Positions 26,072-32,616 of a DNA stretch of 32,616 bases are shown piece by piece. Every line of letters starts with the position of its first letter. Position 1 is the stretch's first letter. Source of the stretch: Oxalobacteraceae bacterium (GTDB lineage: Bacteria > Pseudomonadota > Gammaproteobacteria > Burkholderiales > Burkholderiaceae_D). Under the pieces are notes generated by a model that was not told the origin of the DNA, did not search any database, and saw only the letters and a program-made list of their open reading frames with translations. Made by a program: the position numbers and the translations under genes. The stretch covers positions 1 through 32,616 of the forward strand of contig CANHZI010000036.1 of NCBI GenBank assembly GCA_947464955.1. The letters run 5' to 3'.

Positions 26072-27163
26072 ATGAAAGCTGCTTTTTTTGAAAACCGACC
26101 CAGATTCAAGTCGAAACTATCCAGAACCGTCGCATTTTTATGCGCTACGCTTGCCCTGCATTACATTTTCTTGGAATCAGCTGGCCGGCAAAATTGGACC
26201 AGCACCCAACAGATCGTCGATCCGGTGCCTTTGAGCGTACATCTGCAAGCCATCGACAATAGTCCGCGCGAATTAAGCGTTATTCGCGCTCGATCATCAA
26301 CTGCGGGCGAATCAAGAAAGTCGGCAACGAGTAAAGCAGGGAAAGCAAGGGCCAAGGCCAAAGCAATACCAACACTTACGAGCAAAGATGTTGAACAAGA
26401 GTTCAAGTTCGAGAACCCTGCACCTGTTCATTTGCCTGAAGTGACGACAGCAAGCAATCCGGACGAATTCATACTACGGTTACCACCGTCAGCCGAAATT
26501 AACATGGAAGTTAGCTATGCTAAAGCAAACGAGAGCCCAACCCGAGGTGCCGCCAATCTGGTTTGGAATAGTACGGGGAGCTCTTACTCTCTGTCACTGA
26601 AAGTGAGCGTCGATGTTATTGTCACGACCATCAATTTATTACAATTAAATAGTGAAGGTTCGATAGGACAATTTGGCCTAGCGCCGACCAAGAGTGAAGA
26701 CACTCGCCGCTCTCGGGCGACCACGGCGATACACTTCAATCACAGTGACAAGACTATTGTTTTCTCATCGTCAAATAAAACGGTCAAGATGGAAGACGGC
26801 GCGCAAGACGCACTCAGCATTTTGATGCAACTTGCGACCATTGGTAACTCTGACCCGAAGCGCTTAACGCCTGGGAAGGATTTAACAATACAGGTCGCTG
26901 AGGGACGCGATGCTTCAAATTTCACTTTCCACGTGGTAGCGGAAGAAGAACTCCCCAGCCAACTATCGAGCAATGGTGGCACACTTCGCGCGCTCCATTT
27001 AATTCGACCGCCTAAACCCGGCTCCTACAATTCGACGCTAGAAATTTGGTTGGCACCTGAGCGATCTTGGTATCCGGTGCAGATACGCAATACTGAAAGT
27101 AGCGGAACAGTAACCAATCAAAGAGTGACCGCGATCCGACAAATCGAACGTCTAGCCCAATAA
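26072..27163 (+). CDS. DUF3108 protein with N-terminal membrane anchor
   Basis: This 363-aa protein has a basic N-terminus and one hydrophobic segment (TVAFLCATLALHYIFLESAG, about residues 19-38) that may be an anchor or uncleaved signal. A Ser/Ala/Lys-rich linker (about 75-115) follows, then a C-terminal DUF3108 domain with LRLPPSAEINMEVSYAKANE, SYSLSLKVSV, and the end motif LEIWLAPERSWYPVQIR. The domain resembles periplasmic beta-rich folds of unknown role. It is followed after 3 nt by a second DUF3108 protein, so the two form one unit. No good ribosome-binding site is visible before the ATG. Confidence 0.82.
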   Translation: MKAAFFENRPRFKSKLSRTVAFLCATLALHYIFLESAGRQNWTSTQQIVDPVPLSVHLQAIDNSPRELSVIRARSSTAGESRKSATSKAGKARAKAKAIPTLTSKDVEQEFKFENPAPVHLPEVTTASNPDEFILRLPPSAEINMEVSYAKANESPTRGAANLVWNSTGSSYSLSLKVSVDVIVTTINLLQLNSEGSIGQFGLAPTKSEDTRRSRATTAIHFNHSDKTIVFSSSNKTVKMEDGAQDALSILMQLATIGNSDPKRLTPGKDLTIQVAEGRDASNFTFHVVAEEELPSQLSSNGGTLRALHLIRPPKPGSYNSTLEIWLAPERSWYPVQIRNTESSGTVTNQRVTAIRQIERLAQ

Positions 27164-27166
27164 ATA

Positions 27167-27904
27167 ATGAAAAACCTCCTCGTTCTCTTTGCTACCGTTG
27201 CCGCACTACTCAGTGCTATGACAGCGGTCGCTGCTGCGCTAGATACAGCACCTCCAGTCGAACTTATTTATAAAATTAAATCAAGTCAAAAAGGCATCCC
27301 TGTCACGGGCGAAGTACGAATGGAATGGAAGACTACCGAAAGCGCAAATGGCAAGAAGCTCTATAGCGTACTCTCTGAAACGACGGTTGCCCTCTTTGGA
27401 AAAGTTCTGAGCACAACTAGCAATGGCAGCTTGAATGAAAACGGTTTATCGCCTGACTTATTTACAGAAAAACGTTTTCGCCGCGCGCAGATGCAAACGA
27501 CTTTCGATCGCCAAAATAAACGCCTCCTGTTTTCGAGCGGTGACCCCAGCATCAATCTTCAGGGCGGAGAACAAGACCGACTCAGCGCCACCTGGCAAGT
27601 TGTCGCGCTCGCCCGTCAAGGCGGGAACAGCCTCGCAGCTGGCCACGAATGGAAGATGATTGTTGCCGGTATTCACGATACCGATCTTTGGGTTTTCAAA
27701 GTTCAAGAGAGACTGAATCTACGAACCGAATTAGGTGATATCGAAGTCCTTCATATTCAGCGCGCACCACCACAAGAAGCACAAGGGCAACATCTCGATT
27801 TGTGGTTGGCACCAAGCTTAGACTATTATCCTGTGCGTATTAGTTTCGTTGATGCCAATGGTGATCGCATCGACCAAAAAATTAGTCGCATCAATAAACT
27901 TTGA
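27167..27904 (+). CDS. Secreted DUF3108 protein
   Basis: This 245-aa protein has a cleavable signal peptide (about residues 1-24, ending in AVAAA) and a full DUF3108 domain: [25 protein letters not shown]-like strand [29 protein letters not shown], and the closing [18 protein letters not shown]. The last part is shared with the gene before it (LEIWLAPERSWYPVQIR), so the pair arose by duplication or is an ancient tandem. The function is not known. It begins 3 nt after the upstream stop, without a clear ribosome-binding site, suggesting coupled translation. queC follows after 16 nt. Confidence 0.85.
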   Translation: MKNLLVLFATVAALLSAMTAVAAALDTAPPVELIYKIKSSQKGIPVTGEVRMEWKTTESANGKKLYSVLSETTVALFGKVLSTTSNGSLNENGLSPDLFTEKRFRRAQMQTTFDRQNKRLLFSSGDPSINLQGGEQDRLSATWQVVALARQGGNSLAAGHEWKMIVAGIHDTDLWVFKVQERLNLRTELGDIEVLHIQRAPPQEAQGQHLDLWLAPSLDYYPVRISFVDANGDRIDQKISRINKL

Positions 27905-27920
27905 AACAATTGACCTCATT

Positions 27921-28634
27921 ATGAATCAACTCAATCATTCGAATCGCGCTCTAGTACTTTTTAGTGGCGGACAAGACTCAACGACTTGCCTGGCTTGGGC
28001 ACTTAGTCATTTCTCGCATGTCGAAACGATAGGCTTCCACTACGGGCAGCGCCATGCTATCGAACTCGAAATGCGGCCTCAATTACTGCAAAAGATACGA
28101 AAACTTAATCCCTCCTGGGACGCGAGCTTAGGCGAGGATCACCTCATTGATTTAAGTGTGATCTCACAACTCTCTCAAACCGCGATGACTGAGGATATCG
28201 CGATTCAAATGCAAGAGAATGGTTTACCGAATACCTTCGTACCTGGACGCAATTTGATGTTCATGTTAACCGCAGCAACGTTGGCATATCGAAGAAATTT
28301 GAATGTCCTTGTCGGCGGCATGTGCGAAACGGATTTCTCTGGCTATCCAGACTGCCGTGATGACAGTATGAAAGCCTTACAAGTCGCCCTGAATCTTGGA
28401 CTAGATACACGGATGCGTTTAGAAACACCGCTCATGTGGATTGATAAAGCTGCGACTTGGCGTTTAGCCGAAAGCCTCGGAGGCGAGGCTTTAATTGAAC
28501 TTATTCGCGAAGATACTCATACCTGCTATCTCGGTCAACGAGGGCAATTACATGAGTGGGGGCATGGCTGCGGAACTTGCCCTGCCTGTGAACTCAGGGC
28601 CAAAGGATATCTCTCTTACCGGTCTCAAACCTAA
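27921..28634 (+). CDS. queC: 7-cyano-7-deazaguanine synthase QueC
   Basis: This 237-aa enzyme has the PP-loop motif [11 protein letters not shown] for ATP, the GFHYGQRH segment, the FVPGRN motif and four zinc-binding Cys in the C-terminal CYLGQ...[11 protein letters not shown]. QueC makes preQ0 from CDG, ATP and ammonia for queuosine in tRNA. ATG 27921 is preferred because [17 protein letters not shown] matches the normal family start; the longer in-frame start at 27849 lies in the preceding gene. No strong ribosome-binding site is visible. It ends 4 nt from the end of the convergent EAL gene. Confidence 0.95.
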   Translation: MNQLNHSNRALVLFSGGQDSTTCLAWALSHFSHVETIGFHYGQRHAIELEMRPQLLQKIRKLNPSWDASLGEDHLIDLSVISQLSQTAMTEDIAIQMQENGLPNTFVPGRNLMFMLTAATLAYRRNLNVLVGGMCETDFSGYPDCRDDSMKALQVALNLGLDTRMRLETPLMWIDKAATWRLAESLGGEALIELIREDTHTCYLGQRGQLHEWGHGCGTCPACELRAKGYLSYRSQT

Positions 28635-28638
28635 TCGC

Positions 28639-30864
28639 CTATTTCCACTCGGCGAGCCAAGCGGCAATGGCGTTTTCTAACATAGGGCGAGCGATTAAAA
28701 ATCCTTGCCCTTCGTCACAATTCATTTTTTGTAGCGCATCATAATGGGCCTGCGTTTCAATACCCTCGGCGATCACTTTCAAACCCAGTTTCTTGCCCAG
28801 TTGGGTGATTAGTTCAGCGATTCGTGGCCCACCTTGGCTATCAATTTGATTCACAAATGCGCGGTCGATCTTCAAGCGATCTACAGGTAACTTGTCGAGA
28901 TAACTCAAAGAAGAGAAGCCAGTACCAAAATCATCAATCGCAATTTGCACACCGAGCGACTTTAATTTATCGAGTGTTTCTTCGAAATCGGCTGCGCCAC
29001 TCATCGTGACCGATTCGGTAATTTCAAGTTCCAGATAACGTGCATCGAGACCACTATCGCGCAAGGCGTTCTCAACGAGCTGCATAAAATCGGGTTGACG
29101 GAATTGGATCGCCGAAACGTTGACGCCCATCCGCTCTAATGCATGTCCTTCATCGAGCAATTGGCGCATCGCAAAACAGGAGGTGCGCAAAACCCAAGCA
29201 CCGAGACTAATAATCAAACCTGAATGCTCCGCCAACGGTATGAATTCTGTAGGCGAAATCATCTTTCCTTCATCAGTTCGCCAACGCAACAGCGCCTCGA
29301 AACCGATCACTTTTCTCGTGCTCAGCTCAATCTGCGGTTGGTACATCAGATACAAGCGTTCAGCATCAAAAGCTTTGTGCAAATGTTGCATCAACATCGA
29401 ACGCTCGCGGATTTCGACGCCCATTTCTCGAGTAAAAAGCGTGTAGGAACCGCGTTGGAAGCCTTTGGTACGTTTTAAGGCAATACTGGCATCCTTCAAT
29501 ACATCAGCACCCGTCTGTTGATTATTATCGAGTGCCACCATGCCCATCGACATGGAGACATTATGCGAAGTATCGTCAATCACAAATGGATCATGGAACA
29601 ACTGTTGAAGCACCTCAGGCCGCAGTGATTTTTCATGCCCCAATAGTCCGAACACATCGCCACCAATACGAGCGACAAATACCGAAGCACCTAATGCCTG
29701 CTGAAGCCGATTAGCGACGGAACGTAAGAGTAAATCACCATATCGATGTCCAAGTACGTCATTGATCTCAGCGAAATCATCGATGTCGACCAGCACAACC
29801 ATTTGATGCGTAACTCCCGCATCAATCGCTTGTCCGATTTGTTCAATAAACTTCAATCGATTTGGCAGCATCAACAGCTGATCGCGGAACGCATAATTTT
29901 TCAGTTGACTGACCAAACCGAGATTATCAAGACATACACCTAGATTTGCGCAGAATACTTCAAGCAATTGATGATCAATGTCGGACAAAGCGTATGGCAA
30001 TTCGATAAATGCCGCAATAGCACGACGTCCCCTTCCGGAAAAATACAAGGTCATATTGTCTTCTTCGAACAAAGAGGTTCGTTCCGACAAGGCACGCCTT
30101 AAGGCATCGCGAATGATGGGGTTGTCGATTTCATCGACCGGTCTATTCATCAAATTTTTGTAATGTCCGGCCGAGGCAATCACGCTATATCTGAAATTTC
30201 CGTCGTACTGTTCACTTTCATCGCTTTGCGCGCACAGCAAGCCTTCTGATGGTACGCCGCACAGTGCGGCAATTTGGGTGATCACACCTGAAGCAAAACC
30301 TTGTATCCCATCTTGCATAGAGAAGGCTGCGCTGGAGGTAATAATTTGGTGTAAGCCGCGACGACTCGCTTCAATCGTACGCAGCTGATCATAAGAACGA
30401 ATGGCGGCAGTTAGGGTCGTCAGAAGCTTCTTACGCGTAAGCTCGTTTTTAGTTTTGTAGTCGTTAATATCGTAGTCGCGAATTGCATCCTCTTCTGGTG
30501 CGTAACCCGGTTGACCGGTACGCAAGATGATACGTGTATCTCGCCATTGCAATTCGTCACGAATGAAACACACCAGATCTAGACCAGCGTGTTCGGTTTC
30601 CATTACAACGTCAAGCAAGACGACCGCGATGTCAGATTCAACTGCAAATCGCTCATGGGTTTCAGCTTTGGAATAAGTATGAATAAACTCAAGGCGGCGA
30701 TTGAGAATTTTGACATCGAGTAGGGAAAACTCGGTGGCACGATGCACATCTTCATCATCGTCAACAATCGCAATTTTCCAGGTTCGCTGAGAAATATTCG
30801 CCAAGGATTGCGAATCGAGATCTTCTTCAATCAGAATCTCATCATCGTCCAGATGGTCCGCCAT
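28639..30864 (-). CDS. Response regulator with DUF3369, degenerate GGDEF and EAL domains
   Basis: This 741-aa protein has an acidic N-terminus, a receiver domain (about residues 28-150; VDDDED, acceptor Asp in VVLLDVVM, LRTGQPG), a DUF3369 sensor-like domain (about 160-320), a GGDEF domain whose signature is GGDVF, and an EAL domain. The EAL residues look intact: FEALLRW, VNVSAIQF, LEITES, AIDDFGTGF, LKIDRAF, AEGIET. It is therefore predicted to hydrolyse c-di-GMP in the cytoplasm under control of a partner kinase, with the GGDEF domain as a GTP-binding regulator at most. The start is ATG 30864 with GGGGG upstream; GTG 30891 would add nine residues. Confidence 0.93.
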   Translation of the reverse strand: MADHLDDDEILIEEDLDSQSLANISQRTWKIAIVDDDEDVHRATEFSLLDVKILNRRLEFIHTYSKAETHERFAVESDIAVVLLDVVMETEHAGLDLVCFIRDELQWRDTRIILRTGQPGYAPEEDAIRDYDINDYKTKNELTRKKLLTTLTAAIRSYDQLRTIEASRRGLHQIITSSAAFSMQDGIQGFASGVITQIAALCGVPSEGLLCAQSDESEQYDGNFRYSVIASAGHYKNLMNRPVDEIDNPIIRDALRRALSERTSLFEEDNMTLYFSGRGRRAIAAFIELPYALSDIDHQLLEVFCANLGVCLDNLGLVSQLKNYAFRDQLLMLPNRLKFIEQIGQAIDAGVTHQMVVLVDIDDFAEINDVLGHRYGDLLLRSVANRLQQALGASVFVARIGGDVFGLLGHEKSLRPEVLQQLFHDPFVIDDTSHNVSMSMGMVALDNNQQTGADVLKDASIALKRTKGFQRGSYTLFTREMGVEIRERSMLMQHLHKAFDAERLYLMYQPQIELSTRKVIGFEALLRWRTDEGKMISPTEFIPLAEHSGLIISLGAWVLRTSCFAMRQLLDEGHALERMGVNVSAIQFRQPDFMQLVENALRDSGLDARYLELEITESVTMSGAADFEETLDKLKSLGVQIAIDDFGTGFSSLSYLDKLPVDRLKIDRAFVNQIDSQGGPRIAELITQLGKKLGLKVIAEGIETQAHYDALQKMNCDEGQGFLIARPMLENAIAAWLAEWK

Positions 30865-30994
30865 GCCGCCCCCATTTAATGTGGAACTCACATAAATTTT
30901 TTCTTTCAGTATATATGAAGGAAATTGCCGTGCAACAATTTAGAGAGTACAAAAAGACAATAGTGACGAGATGTTAAGCTGTTCTGAACTCGAT

Positions 30995-32272
30995 TCAAGC
31001 GTAACGGCGGTGCGCCTCCCAGCCAAGACCCGATCCTATGCTACCAAAGATGTCGCCGTCGACCTGTTTCGCCTGCGGCAAAAGTGTTGCCAATTTCTGA
31101 CGCAATCCTTTCACCCCGCTCGCACCACCCGTGAAGTAAACGGTGTTAATGGAAGAGGCTGCAACCATGGCTTGTTGCAAACTGAGCTCCACCGTTGCGC
31201 AAATTTGGTTTAGTAATGGCGATATCGCGGCTTGAAATTCGTGATCATGAATTTCAATACTTGGGTAGTGTTCATCCTTTGCTTTTGTTTTCAAGCGATC
31301 AAGCTGTGCGATCAGTGAAGTCTCGCTACTCAAGCGAATCTTCGCTTCTTCCGCTTGGATTGCCAACCAATGTCCATTACGTTCTTCGATGAGATACAGT
31401 AGGCGTGAACAGGCCTCACGTAATTGGGCATCGACGATATCGTGTTGCAGGTCTTGAATTTCGCGAATCACCTTTTGTGAATACAGTAAGTTGATCGTGT
31501 GCCAAGTTGCCAGATTGAAGTAGTTTGCCGATGGCATATCGGCGCCTCCTTGTAGCTTGCCACCGAGCCCTAGAAGCGGCAAAAGCTTGGCAAGACTCAG
31601 ATATTTATCGAAATCCGTCCCCCCTATATGCACACCAGTATTGCTGAGAATATCATTTTGGCGATCAGGCAAATTCCGACGCTGCGGAGACAATCGTACG
31701 ATGGAAAAATCTGAGGTGCCACCACCAATATCGACAATCAAGACCAACTCTTCGGTCTGCAAGCGTGATTCATAGTCAAGCGCAGCAGCAATCGGCTCAA
31801 ACTGAAAGCTCACTTGTTTAAAGCCAGCTGCCAACGCGATTTCTTTTAAAGTATCTTCTGCAAGTTGATCTGCTTTCAGATCATCGTCGATAAAGTGCAC
31901 AGGGCGTCCAAAGACAGCATGATCAAAATGCTGGCGAATATTGGTTTCTGCGCGACGTTTAAGTTCTCGGATATATTGCCCCAGCAAGTCCTTGTACGAA
32001 ACACGACGTCCTTGCACCTCGGTATGGCCCTCGATCAAGCCGGTTCCTAGTAAGCTTTTCATCGAACGCATCAAACGCCCTTCATAGCCATCCAAATAAT
32101 CTGCTAAGGCCGCGCGCCCATAACTTACCTCATCGAGATCTGCATTAAAAAAGATCACTGAAGGCAAAGTCACTTTATTGTCTTCCAAATTTGCCAAAAC
32201 AACCTGGTCGTTTTGAAACACACCGACTGTGGAATTCGAAGTGCCGAAATCCAAACCACATGCATATGCCAT
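30995..32272 (-). CDS. yegD: Hsp70-family chaperone-like protein (YegD type)
   Basis: This 425-aa protein has the Hsp70/actin ATPase motifs: phosphate 1 CGLDFGTSNSTVGV, phosphate 2 VLIVDIGGGTSDFSIV, the adenosine region YFTGGASGVKGLR, and the FEPIAAALDYE hinge of the connect motif. It ends after the nucleotide-binding domain and has no beta-sandwich substrate domain, so it is shorter than DnaK and matches YegD-like proteins. The substrate and role are not known. ATG 32272 has AAGGA 7 nt upstream. It is divergent from the gene at the right edge and 130 nt upstream of the EAL gene in the same direction. Confidence 0.92.
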   Translation of the reverse strand: MAYACGLDFGTSNSTVGVFQNDQVVLANLEDNKVTLPSVIFFNADLDEVSYGRAALADYLDGYEGRLMRSMKSLLGTGLIEGHTEVQGRRVSYKDLLGQYIRELKRRAETNIRQHFDHAVFGRPVHFIDDDLKADQLAEDTLKEIALAAGFKQVSFQFEPIAAALDYESRLQTEELVLIVDIGGGTSDFSIVRLSPQRRNLPDRQNDILSNTGVHIGGTDFDKYLSLAKLLPLLGLGGKLQGGADMPSANYFNLATWHTINLLYSQKVIREIQDLQHDIVDAQLREACSRLLYLIEERNGHWLAIQAEEAKIRLSSETSLIAQLDRLKTKAKDEHYPSIEIHDHEFQAAISPLLNQICATVELSLQQAMVAASSINTVYFTGGASGVKGLRQKLATLLPQAKQVDGDIFGSIGSGLGWEAHRRYA

Positions 32273-32529
32273 CACTATCCTTCAAACTCACTGCGGTAAA
32301 AGCCGAGATCTTAAACCATACAGCAAGATTCTTGAGAAAATATAAAACGCTTGATTAGCACAAACGTATCAGTTCGCCTTACTGCAGCGATATGACAGTG
32401 CGATGACAATACAGATTATTGACATGGGATAAGAAGAAAAACCGCATAAGAATATGCGTTCTTGAAATTTCGGCTATGCTATCGCGTCTAAAGCAATTAA
32501 AGCTTATTCCAACAATAAGGAAGTTAGAT

Positions 32530-32616
32530 TTGAATACCGCCAACTCACAGGTGCTTGAGCAGCGCCTCCAACTGATCAAATCGCAGGCAGCTTTGTCTTT
32601 GCTAGGTCAAGGACTG
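32530..32616 (+). CDS. Start of an unidentified gene (cut by the window edge)
   Basis: The TTG at 32530 follows AAGGAAG at a good distance and opens a frame of 29 codons that reaches the right edge, beginning (M)NTANSQVLEQRLQLIKSQ. The visible part is helical and has no membrane segment. It is too short to assign to a family. The 250 nt between it and yegD contain a 6-bp hairpin (CGCATA-AGAA-TATGCG, 32443-32458) and a TTGACA without a fitting -10. Confidence 0.5.
   Translation, partial: MNTANSQVLEQRLQLIKSQAALSLLGQGL

Noticed and set aside
32419-32449. TTGACA as the -35 box of a promoter for the right-edge gene
   Set aside because: No acceptable -10 hexamer is found at 16-18 nt; the nearest AT-rich hexamers are at 20 nt or more.
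1-32616. Mobile elements, tRNA genes, CRISPR arrays or phage genes
   Set aside because: I saw no transposase, integrase, repeat-spacer pattern, cloverleaf-like sequence or att-like direct repeat; the only clear repeats are the coxB signal-peptide duplication and the MCP paralogy.

Overview
The window looks like chromosome of a motile, aerobic, Gram-negative betaproteobacterium of the order Burkholderiales. Gene order and protein wording (a cox operon with DUF2970 and a 37-residue assembly protein, bioC/comF/trmL beside it, a PhaM-type PHB granule protein) and the moderate GC suggest an Oxalobacteraceae-like organism such as Undibacterium. The genus is an inference; no rRNA or marker gene here settles it. 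I see no insertion sequence, phage gene, tRNA, rRNA or CRISPR array.

Positions 1-6423 hold the aa3-type cytochrome c oxidase locus. The operon reads on the minus strand: coxB (with a fused C-terminal cytochrome c domain), coxA, a 37-aa small assembly protein, ctaG/COX11, a DUF2970 protein and coxC. A good sigma-70-like promoter precedes it and a bidirectional terminator ends it. Beyond the terminator are a plus-strand DUF2909 twin-TM protein and, divergently, SURF1 and a degenerate SCO-like protein that runs off the left edge. Positions 6530-8772 hold bioC (minus) and, divergently, comF and trmL (plus).

Positions 8795-23632 form a large chemosensory locus. A lone CheY-like regulator (minus) is divergent from a plus-strand operon: a short membrane MCP-like protein, cheY, a STAS protein, cheA, two big paralogous PAS-containing MCPs, cheW, cheR, cheD and cheB. 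A minus-strand HPt/pseudo-receiver protein converges on the end. The order cheY-cheA-mcp-cheW-cheR-cheD-cheB resembles the Che2-type cluster of Pseudomonas, with extra parts. Unusual points are tandem MshEN-like motifs inside CheA, a CheZ-like D-x3-Q motif in the short MCP-like protein, C-terminal aromatic tethers (FERF) on both MCPs, a STAS protein between cheY and cheA, and a receiver domain lacking its phospho-acceptor Asp.

Positions 23774-32616 hold housekeeping and accessory genes: heptose-phosphate adenylyltransferase (minus), a secreted glutathione peroxidase (plus), a PhaM-like protein (minus), two tandem DUF3108 proteins and queC (plus), a REC-DUF3369-GGDEF-EAL c-di-GMP protein with a degenerate GGDEF and intact-looking EAL (minus), a YegD-like Hsp70 (minus), and the start of an unidentified plus-strand gene cut by the right edge.
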